A stretch of DNA of 64,000 nt from contig JAGFBZ010000178.1 of NCBI GenBank assembly GCA_018398805.1, forward strand, positions 992,001 through 1,056,000, in the 5' to 3' direction. Each line of letters starts with the position of its first letter. Position 1 is the first letter of the stretch. A program made the translations under genes and the position numbers. The notes below the pieces were generated by a model. That model saw nothing but the letters and a program-made list of their open reading frames with translations. It did not search any database and was not told where the DNA came from. Of this stretch, positions 1 to 43,317 are shown one piece after another. This DNA comes from Hirundichthys speculiger. Lineage: Eukaryota; Chordata; Actinopteri; Beloniformes; Exocoetidae.

Positions 1-24
1 CGGATAAGCGGAAGAAGACGGTAC
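1..24 (+). mobile_element. LINE 3' tail fragment cut by window edge
   Basis: Begins CGGATAAGCGGAAGAAG, the usual end of the fish non-LTR element whose last codons read ...DKRKK. It is the same family as the minus-strand tail at 37680-37838. Only the extreme end is in view. Confidence 0.5.
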
Positions 25-409
25 GGTAGTCCCAACATTTTTGGGATCGGGGGTGCATGTCACCTTTTCTGCCCCACAGCACAATGAAAGCTGCCAGGCC
101 TGCGGCACACATTTACCCAAACGTGAAACAGCGGTTCAGTTGTGACATTTCACAACACTGTAACAGCCTCCAGCACATCTCAGGGTTCAGACATGCAGCA
201 GTGTGTTGAAGTCACACCGTGCTGTTATTAACCCCAAACTTTCAGTCACTGAAGAAAAGCTGAAGACACAAAGACCCGCAGACTAACGGCAGCTGAAGAC
301 CAGGTAAAACATCTGTTTATATTCAGTTATTTCACTTTTAACAAATACTTCTTTGGAAATGGAGGAACTTTGATTTATATGGCTGTTTTTTTTTGCAAAA
401 AGTCTTGAA

Positions 410-526
410 ATAAAACTGAAAGTCTACACTTTGATTGCATCTTGACTGTTTTATTTCAAATGCTTTGTGGTGCTGTATAAAGGCGAAATCATTACATTTT
501 TCCAAATACCTCTGGACCTGACCGTA
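410..526 (+). mobile_element. Tc1-like nonautonomous element, right-end remnant
   Basis: Reads CTGAAAGTCTACACTTTGAT ... TTTATTTCAAAT ... TCCAAATACCTCTGGACCTGACCGTA. This is the common fish family whose ends read 'phone-like' TACAGTTAGGTCCAGAAGTATTTGGA in reverse complement. A second copy is at 53308-53399 plus 55025-55095. The left end is not recognisable. Confidence 0.55.
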
Positions 527-1194
527 GCTTTGACTGTGCTTCATGAAGGGGTTCTTCATCACAGGTAAACAAAAAGAGACACATGATCTAAACAGAAGAT
601 ACCATAGTATTGTTAATTACCCTTTGGACTGAGTTTAACTTATCATGACATCAGTCCAGTATAATGAATATGTAAAAAGGTGAGAAGGATTAAAACCTTC
701 ATTGTCATGTAGTCTGATATAATAACAAGGAAATTATGTTTTATTGTGTTCTTAAATGTTGTGGAAGCTATAAAACTTGATAACATATAATTATCCTCCA
801 GTGATGTCTGTAATTTAATATCAGTTACAAATTGCATGAGTCAGAGAAGTCTCTGTCCATGCCATCACATACAAACATCAATTCAGCCCTCTGAGCGTCT
901 GGACAGTATTTTCTTATGGCTCAGAAACTCGTGCAGTATCTGCATGAAACGAAGCTCTTTTGTCTCTGAAAAGCTGACAAACTAGCAGGACCTTGTTCAT
1001 TCTGTTCATTTCCACACGTGAATCTTCTGTGAAGCCATGTCCAGGACTGGACCTCACGGTCGCCTGTCAGAACAAATCTCACATTTACCATGATGCAAGC
1101 TGCCGCTGCAGCTTTGACTGGTGGGAAATACTGAACTTGCAGTCAGTCCAGTGTTGGTGCAAATGCTTCATGGTGAGGTCTTGCACAAAAAAAG

Positions 1195-1894
1195 TACTGT
1201 ATTTTCTGGACTATATGCCGCACCTGAATATAAGCCGCACCCATTAAAATATAAACAAAATATATACTTTGTCACATATAAGCCGCACTGGACTATAAGC
1301 CGCCGGTATCAAGGCTGAGAAATAAGATGTTTACATCGAAAGATTTTGTACCAGAAGTGTTTATTCATATACCTGAACTGATTTTTCCTCCTGTGTAATG
1401 AAACCACCTCACACAGCAAAGACATCCAGAACGGACCGGCGAAATGGACCTGTATCGGAGTCCTCTTGCACTCAGTGGACCTGCTGGCTCCACGCTGTGT
1501 CCGGTCCGCATCTGTGATTAAAACCTTACCTCTGTGGCGGGTCCGCTCAGAACCCTGAAATCCACTGCGGAACCAACAAACTGACTGGACAAACTGATAA
1601 ATCCAGGTGTGTCCTGAGTAGCCACAATGGTCAGACACACCTGGATTAATCAGTTTGTCCAATAATAACAGGTATTGATGCTCACAAAATGAATGTAGAG
1701 TAGCATAGCCAACATAGGCTACTTAACAAAAACAGAATACCCTTTAACTACTTGGTTTGTTTTTTGTTTTTTGCACTTTCCTGCTTGCTAGAGCACGCCT
1801 CCTGAGGGCTGAAGAAAAAGCCGCATCTCTGTACAAGCCTCATGATTTAAAGCGTGGGACAAAAGTAGCGGCTTATAGTCCAGAAAATACGGTA
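1195..1894. mobile_element. 700-bp TIR DNA transposon (nonautonomous)
   Basis: Left end TACTGTATTTTCTGGACTAT and, reading the right end in reverse complement, TACCGTATTTTCTGGACTAT: about 27-bp terminal inverted repeats with few mismatches, followed on both sides by 'AAGCCGC' motifs repeated inside (1215-1305). If the target site is TA the repeats start CTGTATTTT / CCGTATTTT. No transposase is visible; an internal hairpin sits at about 1583-1664. Confidence 0.7.
1583..1664. repeat. Foldback hairpin inside the 700-bp TIR element
   Basis: Arms GACAAACTGATAAATCCAGG...GTGTGTC and GACACACC...TGGATTAATCAGTTTGTC around a loop of about 20 nt. The same hairpin core recurs near 54770-54843. Confidence 0.7.
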
Positions 1895-3859
1895 TATACA
1901 GCAGGTCTACTGATTTGCATAAACAACAGGAATGTTATTTGATCACAAACTATTTATCTCGTCCCACTTACCCAGAAGCAAATGAGCCGCAGCAGTTTTA
2001 AAGTGCTCTGCTGTAAATCTGAGCAGCTGTCAGCGTTCCTCCTATCGTTCAGAGTCACCACGTCCCCCAGACCCAAGTCCTGGCCTCTGTCTTCCACTCC
2101 TCACTGTGCTCTGAAACCTGCACACCCACATTAGCAGGAACATGTAAATTCATGCAAAGAACAGACTTTTTTTTATAGAGAAGACAACAGTGGTGAAACA
2201 AGAGTGACCTTGACGTTTTTGGACTGAAGCGTGTCAAAGCAGGACAGGAGGACTGGGCATGAAGTCTGGACCATCTTCAGTCATGGGGAATAAAAGAAAT
2301 AAAAGTACTGAAGCATCTCCTTAGAGGTATTTTGGCCCAAACGTCTGTTACTGGGAACAGCCAAGGCACCAACAGATGACCCATTTTCCAGGAGGCATTA
2401 CATTGTAGCTGAAACACTTCACAGAAATAATAATAATAATTAAAAAAAAAAAAGCTTTGTACTCCCGTATGACAGCTGGAGAACTCTAGTCAGATAAGAG
2501 TTTCTCTTTGGGGCTTTTTACTTTTTTTTTTTTTTTTTTTTTAATCCCGTCTAGTTCTGTGAAACTCTTTAGAAGTCAGTTTTTCAGTGAAGCCACTTGA
2601 CGAGTCTGAGAACAAACGTCTGCGGCAGTTTTCTGCTCAGACACTTGGAGCTGTTTGACACGACTTCATCACATGCACATAACTAAATGTGTTTTTAAGA
2701 TCCATATGAAAGGGCTTGGTGAAAGGGCCATGTGAAAGCTGGCTTGAAGGCTATTTTAAAGCATACTGTTACAAAATAACTCATTCATTTTGGCTATTCA
2801 CAATGTTCCAAGTAGTTTGACTATAATCAAGCTGACCCCCCCCCCCCCCGGGAAAGAAGCTGACAACTTCCCTGATATCAATGATGACTGCTTATTTAGA
2901 AAAAAAAAAAAAAAAAAAAAAAAAGTCTCTCTCCACAGACACATTTTAATGATTCTCAGGATCTGGTCCCTCAGAGCTCAGTTTGGGCCTTTTATTTGAG
3001 AACATGTAATTCTGAAACACATTTAACAGCAAACACTGGTTTGACGTCAACCATGGCTCAGCTGAAAGCCTCCGGGATGAAAATCCAGCTTTTCCACGAG
3101 GACATGCCAGTCTTTGATACCCTCCTCTGATCATCAGTGAGCGATGCCGCAAACATGAGAGCCACTTAGGATCCTCATTATGAAGCCATTAACAGATGAA
3201 TGAAGGCAGCGGCACAGTGATTACAGAGTGAAAGGACAGTGCATTAATGCACTTTACAGTCGGTTTAACCCTGTGACATATTTGTCATCATTTATGCCCC
3301 AAAAAACCTCTCTGCGCATGTGCAGTAGAATCAGGAAAACGCAGGCAACGTCCGGAAGTTCATTTTCATTAAATTATCTAATGTAACAAAATAGTGTGCA
3401 CACTGGGGGAAGGTCCATATGCAAGACTTTTATCTGCAAAAACTGATGCTAGATTCCTGTTCCTGTCCAGCTGACTCATGAGCATCTAGGTATTTGCTGC
3501 ATTTGATCTGATCTTTTGCATTACAAGAACAGGAGCAAATAAACATCAAAAACATGGACAGGAGGAGCCAGAGAAGAGACCTGCTGCTGCTTCTTTCCTG
3601 GCATCATTAAGATGGGCCTCCATATTCTGTTTTTTTTTTTTTTTTATAAGAAACTCCCTTCTTTCCACCCTGCAGACTGCAGAATAAGGGAGACGGTAGT
3701 CACATGTGAGGAGTGACAGATGCTTTCCACAAATCCCTGTAGTTCCTTCAGTGTCAGTAAAACAGTTAGTCTAAACTATAGTGTGTAGGGGCTAATGGTT
3801 ATAATTATAGGAGCTAAGGCTAGAGTAAGCTCGTCTTAATCACAGCTTCGTCATAGCTA

Positions 3860-4600
3860 TGCTGCTATAGGCCTACGCTGCAGGGGAACACCAACATGAT
3901 CTGCTGAGTGGTGTCTCCACCTCTCTTCTCTCCCTTTCCTCCTTCCTCTTCCTCCTCCAGCTCATTCCATATTTAATTAGGAGCACCTTGTTACTGTAAC
4001 TGTGCTCTATTTTCTTTTCTTTCCTGTAGTTTGTTGTGCTGTTTTGCCCCTTTTTTCTCTTTTCTTTCTGTATGTTTGTAGGCCAGAGTTTCCTGAGTTT
4101 CATGCTGACTTGCAGTTCGATCGTCTGTCCATCCCAGGGTTTACCTCCACCTGTGTGTGTAGATGTGTTCAGCTGGTGTGGTGACCGGTGAATCTAGTCC
4201 TCTGACCATCTCACCTCAGTGCTGTTACCTGCATCTGTTTATGTAGTCATTTCATTCAGTCAATTTGTGTCTCTCCTCTCTCTGTCTTGTCTCACCTCTC
4301 TTTTTCTTTCTTTACCTGGCTGGCTTTCAGCTGGAAGGTCCCCCCATTAGATCCAGGTTTTGCTCAAGGTTTCTTCCTCTTTAAGTGGAGTTTTTCCTCG
4401 CCACTGTTTGGCTTAAAGGTTTTTTTTTTTTTTTTTCTCCCTCTGTGGGAGATTTTTACTTGCCATTATCCTTGATTTGGATTACAATTTTAGTTCATGA
4501 TATTTGCTCAGGGGTCATGCTCTGGGTTCTCTGGGACCTAGAGACAATTGGCATTGTAACAGACAGACGTTATACAAATAAAATTGAATTGAGTGTTGCT
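3860..4600 (+). mobile_element. LINE (L2-like) 3' tail
   Basis: Contains the fish LINE tail landmarks CAAGGTTTCTTCCTCTTTAA, GTGGAGTTTTTCCTCGCCAC, and the end ACAAATAAAATTGAATTGA at 4575-4593. Upstream CT-rich sequence (about 3900-4300) belongs to the same tail by its 'CTGTTACCTGCATCTGT' context. No reverse-transcriptase ORF remains. Family assignment is from memory. Confidence 0.6.
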
Positions 4601-5176
4601 GTTGGCCTCTTGGCAGCTGGACAGTAAAACACATGCAGAACTTGTTACAAATCCTTTATGCACTGATGAATTTGTGAGTTTTCAGGACAAAAAAACACAT
4701 TTACCCGTTTGTTTTTGTCATAATTCAGGTTTAATGTCTTCAAAAATGTAAAAGCGCCATATTGTTATTAATCCAAACATCCTTTTTATATGTCACATCA
4801 AGGTAAAGAAGATATGCAGAGATGGGAGAAAGGAGAGCAGGTACAGACAGAAGTGTTCAACAGTAGACACAAACATTTATAGCCCTCATCTGTGAATGAG
4901 ATCTTGATGGGAAGTGTGCACGCTGCTACTCAGACAGCCCAGAGATTTCTCACTACGTCTAACAGCTAAAACATATGGCCCACGTAGGAGTAGCCATGCC
5001 AACGGCTTCACAAAAGGTCCGACTCTGCTTTCTGAGACGGGCAGAAAAAAGTACATGAAAGCGGAACTGGAGTGGAAAAGTGGAGTTAGTGGGAATATTA
5101 GAGCACTTCCATCTGATGCTTCCTGCTGAATCAGTTAAACCACTGAAGAAACTGAAGCAGAGTCTGCTGAAGACAG

Positions 5177-5178
<2 letters not shown>

Positions 5179-5212
<34 letters not shown>
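5179..5212. repeat. (AC)n microsatellite
   Basis: Uninterrupted dinucleotide run of about 17 units. Confidence 0.95.
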
Positions 5213-5213
<1 letters not shown>

Positions 5214-5659
5214 AGCCAGGGTCAGAAGCGCCTTCACAGGTCCAACTCCACCAAGCTGCAGCCCCCTTGATCAGGAGGTCTTTTTCCTCAGCAAAGCTTC
5301 TCATGTTATTGCAGTTAATGACAGAAAAAATGTTCATCATTAATGGTAGAAACACCAGCGGTTTCATTTCTCAAAAATGGGGAGACTGGATATTTTTACG
5401 AGTCCACTTCCACACATGGAGAAAAAGAAAAGACTGCCCATAAATCTTCCCAACAGCTGCACGTGGTAACCATGGTAACAGCACCCAGCAACTCTTGGCA
5501 ACCGTTGGTTTGTGCCCTCTACAGGAGTCTGATGTAAGTGGGTTCATCACTGCTGAGCATTCACGTAAACTGCATTGAAAACTGTTGCATTTTGAAATGT
5601 TCATTCATCCATTACAGTGGTCACCTTGAAAAAAACACAGATACATTTCTAAGTGATGC

Positions 5660-7205
5660 TTACAAAGGCTAAAATGGTATTTATTGACACATGGCTCTTA
5701 AAATGGCTTTATCTTAATTCTTAAATAACAATTCCAACAAAAAAAAGAAAGAAAAAGTGTGAGCACGGAGCCGCAGCCCGCAGCGCTCGACCCATCAAGT
5801 ACTCATCTCCAAAACACAGTCACATGTACAGTATCAATGTTTCCAAAATGATCATCACAACACACATTCATCCCCTGTTCACACTGGAAAAAAGAAAAGA
5901 ATGATGGCAACTCAGCCCGATAAACGTGCCAACCCTTCAAATTCAGGCGTTTCGTGGGCTGGCGGGCGCCGCCCGATCAGTAGCACATTCACCCATCTGT
6001 AACAAGGCATCTCCTCCAGTGCGATTCGGATCCGAGTTCCCCGACTGTGCAGACGCTCAGCAGAGAGCAAATCCACCGTGTAAAGGTTTCAGTGCACGAG
6101 CGTTAGTAAAACATGTCAGGGAGGATCATCTGTCAAGTTAGTCTCGCTTCTCTCCCGACAAAACGGTGGAGATGGTGATGTTGGTGCCACCAGAGACGGT
6201 TGTTTCATGGCTCAACTGTCTGCCTGGTACTTCTGAAGAGCTCAGGCGCCACCGGCACCCTTGGAGCTTCCACAAATATCTTATATGATAAATAGAAACA
6301 TTTCACACAATAAAAGTCCAACTCATGTTATTGCTAGTAGCAGATTATCTCAAGGAAAAAAACTAAATCTGACCTGGGTCAAATACTCAACCGCTTCTCA
6401 AGGTTTCAAGTCAAAGCCCTCGTGACGCAGGTGGGCGGGGTTAGTCATACAAGTCAGCACGACAAACGTCAAATCTCCACAGCCACAGGAAATATCTGAA
6501 GGTTATTCTTCTCAGTCGATGCACCAAACTGCAGCTGTTCAAGTGGTGTTGGACCCAGATCTAGTTAAAATACTTGACCCCACCCGCCCGCATTTGACCT
6601 ATAAACAGCTCCAGTAACAATATGGCAAACACTGAATTTGTGCATGTAAAACATTTGCGTGTTTGAACATAACAGCACGTCCGGTCTTACCCGGCCGACA
6701 CACGTGAGTGAGGTCTGCGTCATCTCAGTTCTACGTACGAGTGTTCATGTAAATGCATATTTGTAACAGCGCCTCCAGTGTCTTCATCTGGTCCCGTAGA
6801 TCCCAGGATGAAAATATTGCTTCTTTCAGATTCCGCTGCTCCTCACCTGTTGACCTTCAAACACGACGCACGCAAACATTCTGCAGATGAACTGGTTCAA
6901 ACTGCTGCCGAGCAGAGATGCCAGGCACCAAAAAAATATACGACCTTTGTGCAAAAATTAGCCCTTTAAATTTTACACAGTTTCAGTTTTTTTTTTTTTT
7001 TTTTTCATTTTTGCTTCAGAATTTCAGGACTCTGTCTTCGGTTTGTGCAAGCATGCATCAGTTCCATAAAGACTGGCTGTGCAATAGGAACAGAGTTCAA
7101 AGACAATTGGGGGTGGGGGGGCAGGAGAAGAGTTGGCGTCCGGGCTGATGGTGCTGGTAATGGAGGGGATGATTCGGGTGAACTGAAATCCTCCGCCGCC
7201 CGTTT
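5660..7205 (-). other. sec14l1: sec14l1 3'UTR (end approximate)
   Basis: Sequence downstream of the TAG stop at 7208-7206 with no long ORF in the sense direction. A minus-strand AATAAA lies at 5685-5680, which would put cleavage about 15-25 nt further, near 5660. It carries a T-run at about 6988-7005 on the plus strand. The UTR length is inferred; a shorter or longer isoform is possible. Confidence 0.45.
5680..5685 (-). terminator. Candidate polyadenylation signal AATAAA for sec14l1
   Basis: Plus strand reads TTTATT, i.e. AATAAA on the sense strand, 1.5 kb past the stop codon. It is the best hexamer I noticed between the stop and 5.6 kb. Use is inferred. Confidence 0.4.
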
Positions 7206-39065
<31,860 letters not shown>

Positions 39066-39101
39066 GGTGGGGATGGAGTTAACACCGGTAACACCCACAA
39101 C

Positions 39102-41107
39102 CTGGACAGAAATAAGCAGAAATTAATCAGAAAAAAGGGATAATGAACAATCACAGGCATTTATTAAAGAATTCCAATTAAGCAAATGTGTATTTTGACT
39201 GAGTGCTGGATAAAGGCCAGATGCTTGTGTGTGTGGCAAGCAGCCCGAGGACCGAGAACACCGTTAAAAGTGATGAGCTGCAAAAGGGAACTCTCCTGAG
39301 CCGTGACTGACGATCTCGCTGATCAATGGATGCAGCATTTCACGCTTAAATTATTAGAGAAGTGTGCCACTGCAATGGCCTTTCAGTTCAAACTCCTGGG
39401 AATGTAGGTGAGCAAAGGTGAGCTAGAGTCTCTGCTAAAGCCCTCATCACAGCTATCTCTGCATGATATCACTCTACTAAACGATAAAAAAGCAGGTTCT
39501 GTTCATTCTTTAAAACATAAACAAGCCATCCAACAAGCTGGAGCTCTGGAACTGAGTCCAGAGAATGTCTCTGGCCTGTGTTCAACTTCCCCAGATGAGA
39601 TAGAGGGAAGAAAAAAAAAGGAAAGCCTGTAACAGAATGTTCTAGATGCTGGAAGATAAGTAGCAAGGCAGCATGCGTGCCTGCTTTAAAGACTCAAACA
39701 AAATCTTGGTTGTTTTGTTTTGTTTTTTTCCCAACTTGGCTTAGTTTTGTCTAGGTGCAATGCGGAGCTTGGAGCTCAACATGCTGTTACGTGTGTGTAG
39801 CTTCAGTTTATGCAAAGAGGGGAGTGAGCTAAGGTCCTAGGAATCAGCACAGTGGCCCTGAGGTGCAAAACACAACCTTGCATCAGACAAAACAAAATCA
39901 AAACCAAAAATAAAAGAACTGCAGACAGTTCAACAACAAAATAACTTAATAAAACACTCACCCTTGTGTTGTTGCATTTATGAAAAAAATACTTTTGTTT
40001 GGTTCTTTTTATGTTTCCTGAGAGATTTGCTTTGACTTCTTTGTTTTTTTCCTTGCTAAAATGTGGTTGCTTGTGTTTTTTTTTTCTTTTGCCGTGTTTT
40101 GCACCTCAAGGCAAACATGGATCAGGACAAGCAGACTATAATAACCAGGTTAGAAAAGGCAGCACTAGCAGGTCACCACACTATCCTCTTTTAAACACTA
40201 CTACAACTTAACATAATTACCGTCATGACTCAGGATCAGCCCGCAACTTCAAAGACAGCCAAAAGAAGATAAACACTTCAGCTCGTGTTGATCAAGAGAA
40301 TTCAGAGACACAATGTCAAACCAGCCACTCAGAAAGGCAAGATTCAAGTCCAAGAAGTGGGAACTGATTTCCTCATCTCTGCCGCCTCTCTCTCCTCTTT
40401 CAGTGGACCTTTCTCTGGTTTTATGAGAAATGAGGAATCCTGATGTTTTGAACAGTTAAATTGCTGATGTATATTTTGGTTATACACATATATGTATATG
40501 TACACATATATGCATTTGAACACGATTAACCAAACCTTCCTTGTAAAATAGAAAGTTTCCTTTGAGTCTGGAAGAGGGTTACAAGTCAAAGCTGAAAATG
40601 AAACGTTTTCAGCATCTGTAACGCCACAATTAGGCTCCAAGCTGGACATTTATTCAGATTTTCAGCTTCTTTTTTACACATATTTTGATTTCCAAACAGG
40701 TAATGCCCAGCATTTAAATTTTAAAAAATATATACATACAAGGTGTAACGTATGTAACTTCTGAACTGTGGACAAATGTTGATGATAAATTGTTTTACAA
40801 ATACACACACACACATATACACTAAGTACTCAGTACTATGAGCTAACAGTTCTTGGCAGTTACCTATCAAGATTTAAGGGGGATATATTATCTATTCATT
40901 ACGCAGAGTGACAAAGTATGATTTTAAAAAGCGTGTTATGGGTTAACATCCAAAATTACACAAGTAATTAGGTCACACAGTGTAGTTTTATGCCGCCCTG
41001 ACTTTTACAACATCAGTTCTGGTTTACTTGAGACTAGCTGCTCGCAAGCTAACGCCGACTTTACAGAGCACAACTCATCTGATACAAGCCTCAGAGATGA
41101 TACTTAC
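39102..41107 (-). other. sec14l1 first intron
   Basis: Between noncoding exon 1 and the ATG exon. I see no gene or clear mobile element; a few TATATG and CA runs near 40480-40515 and 40800-40820. Confidence 0.7.
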
Positions 41108-41400
41108 CGGCGAACTGGACAGCTGAGTAAATGTGGAGCAGTTTCGTCTGGTTAGTCGCTGTTTCGTCTGGAGGGGCTGCCCGACTGAACTCTTTCCATT
41201 CCCCTCACCCGCCGCTAACGACGGTTAGCTTTGCCGTGCTAGCTGGAAGTACAGCGGGGATTGACGGCCAGCGAGAAGCTGACCGGACGAGCCTCTCTTC
41301 AACCGACTAGCAGCGTCCGGCACCGACGGATCCACAAACTAAATATCCCCACGCAGAGCACAGCTCAGCCACACGCAGCGTAGACAGAGCAGGACTCCTC
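41108..41400 (-). other. sec14l1: sec14l1 noncoding exon 1 (5' limit approximate)
   Basis: On the minus strand a strong donor (CGCCG then GTAAGTA) lies at 41108/41107, inside a CpG-rich stretch and upstream of the coding exon at 39065. This fits a noncoding first exon. The transcription start cannot be placed from sequence; 41400 is only a guess inside the CpG island. Confidence 0.55.
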
Positions 41401-41640
41401 TCCGCGGCTCTCCTCTCTCCGCTCCGGTGTGTTTCGGATGCCGTCGTGGCTCCTCCCCCCCGGCTCGTCAGCCCAGTTTTTTTCCACCTCCCGGTGCAGC
41501 AGCGCACCGCCGCCTCCTGCCCACATCCGTTCAGGACGAGCAGCACACCGCTAATCAGGGCTCAATGGCATTAAGCTCCGCGGCCGCGGAAGATGCCAAC
41601 AGTAACGAGAAAGATGTGCGCGTAGATTATCTGTAATTTC
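41130..41640. promoter_or_regulatory. CpG-island promoter of sec14l1
   Basis: GC-rich stretch with many CpGs (for example around 41180-41300 and 41395-41600) in otherwise AT-rich surroundings, next to the noncoding first exon. I see no clear TATA box, typical of housekeeping CpG promoters. A 69-codon plus-strand ORF (41427-41636) overlaps it but resembles nothing I know, so I do not call a divergent gene here. Confidence 0.6.
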
Positions 41641-41971
41641 ATTGCGCAACCGGCTCAGCCACCAGATTTATATAATATCATATGGTACCAGTGCTGTGAA
41701 ATAACAACGGTCCGCATAAGTATCACCATGAGGGCGTGCACAGTTTGCAAATTACACTTCACCAAAAAACAAGTGCACTTACATAGTGGTTTTTGATCAT
41801 GGACACACTTGGTCTGCTTTTTTTTTTTTTTAATGCCCTTGGATACTCAACAAATAGGCTATGTGCCTCCATAGAGTTGGAAAACAGTTTTAAAGGGGAC
41901 ATATTGTGACACATTTTTAAATAAGTCCATCGAAGGGCCGCATTTAGTATGTGAAGTGTTCAAATTATTAT

Positions 41972-42544
41972 TAGGGCTGGGCAAGTTAACGCGTTATTAT
42001 CGCGTTAACTCATTAATTTATTAACGGCGACAATTATTATATCGCGCGTTAACGCATGTCGCTCACATGCTTTCAAAACAAAAGCATGTGAGCATGTCGC
42101 TCACATGCTTTTGTTTTGAAAAGTCTGTTACTGGCTGCTGTGGACCGGAAAACAAATGGTAGGAAACATACGGTAAACCTAAACAGACATGGAGAATGTA
42201 AAATCCGTGTACTTTACAGTTCGGGTAGCAACTCGGGTAGCAATATTAACAATTCTTTTTTTTGTTCAATATTGTTCAATATTAACAAAAAAAAAATTCT
42301 GGACAGCAACAAAACTTTCGTGTCATTCCTCAATGTTCCATCAGATCTGCTCCATGTGTTCACTGTCCTGCTGTTCTCTAGCTGGTTACTTCAGTGCGGC
42401 TCCATCTAGTGGCACAGATGTGTAATGACAACAGAAAGTCCAGTCCTCCATTATAAAACTAATTCAGTCCCGCGGCCCGTTTTTTTAATTTCGTATTTTT
42501 GATCCAAGTCTGAAATTGAATTATAAAAAAAAAAAAAAACAGGA

Positions 42545-42575
<31 letters not shown>

Positions 42576-43036
42576 TTTTTTTTGTTAGATTAAAAAAGTG
42601 AAAAACATAATAAAATGTCATTTTTATTTTTTAATTTTAGATTGACAATTGAAAATGGAAAGAATGATTTAATGTTCTGATTGTGCTGAGCCACAATCAT
42701 TTTGTTGGATTTTTGTAGACTTTTTTTTAAATTATTTTTTTATAAAAACAGGATGACATTAATGCCCTGGCAGTGGCAATAAGATTTATTTTATTTTAAC
42801 ATTATTTAAGATGAGATTTACATTAAATATGTGTTACTGACAAGTGCCGGATGTCAAAAGTGTTAAGTTACGGCACTTTAGTTCATAATGGCAGCAAAAC
42901 ATTTTGGTAAAAGTGCATTTTACTCTACTTTTGAATACATTATTTGATTTTGCATATACAATGCGATTAATCGTGATTAACCAGCGAAGTAATGTGATTA
43001 ATCGTGATTAAAAAATTTAATAGTTGCCCAGCCTTA
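41972..43036. mobile_element. hAT-type nonautonomous element, 1.07 kb
   Basis: Left end TAGGGCTGGGCAAGTTAACG, right end reversed TAAGGCTGGGCAACTATTAA. Flanking ATTATTAT (41964-41971) and ATTATAAT (43037-43044), 7 of 8 matching. Inside, GATTAATCGTGATTA motifs and a hairpin (42070-42121) built from TCAAAACAAAAGCATGTGAG and its reverse complement. No transposase domain seen. Confidence 0.75.
42545..42583. repeat. T-rich tract within hAT element
   Basis: Long T run, one C interruption, next to an A14 run at about 42526. Confidence 0.9.
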
Positions 43037-43084
43037 ATTATAATATCACATTGATACATCAGCACAGCGTCTTTTGCACTCTTC

Positions 43085-43290
43085 ACTTTACAGCTGAGGT
43101 GGTTTGGACATCTTCATTTGAGCTCTGATTCCTCCTGGACATCTCCCTAGGTAGGAGTTTAGGACATGTCTAACCAGATGGAGGCCTTCGGCAGACCAAG
43201 AACATACTGGAGAGATTATGTTTCTCAGCTGGCTTGGAAAAGCCTCTGCATTACCTGGGAGGAGCTGGAGGAGGTGGCCTCCAGCTTGCA
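43085..43290 (+). pseudogene. Non-LTR retrotransposon ORF2 C-terminus, degenerate
   Basis: Translates (with one stop and frame wobble) as LRWFGHL ... GRPRTYWRDYVSQLAWKS ... EELEEVAS, the conserved end of a fish LINE ORF2 (RWFGHL...GRPRTRWRDYIS.LAW...EELEEVA). The (AC)n run at 43289 follows. 5'-truncated copy. Confidence 0.7.
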
Positions 43291-43317
43291 CACACACACA
43301 CACACACACACACACAA
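43289..43317. repeat. (AC)n microsatellite
   Basis: Pure CA run directly after the LINE C-terminal fragment. Confidence 0.95.

Larger units (their letters stand above)
25..5659. other. Intergenic region downstream of sec14l1
   Basis: No gene recognised on either strand. Contents: Tc1-like remnant (410-526), a 700-bp TIR element (1195-1894), C14 and A25 tracts near 2836-2924, a LINE 3' tail (about 3860-4600), and an (AC)n run at 5179-5212. The short ORFs are fragmentary and low in coding character. Confidence 0.6.

Noticed and set aside
6778..6969. 63-codon plus-strand ORF in the sec14l1 3'UTR
   Set aside because: No recognisable domain; it lies antisense to the transcribed UTR.
41427..41636. 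69-codon plus-strand ORF in the CpG island, with an internal MALSSAAAEDANSNEKD
   Set aside because: GC-rich sequence keeps frames open by chance; no known domain, no splice context, and it overlaps the promoter of the oppositely oriented sec14l1.
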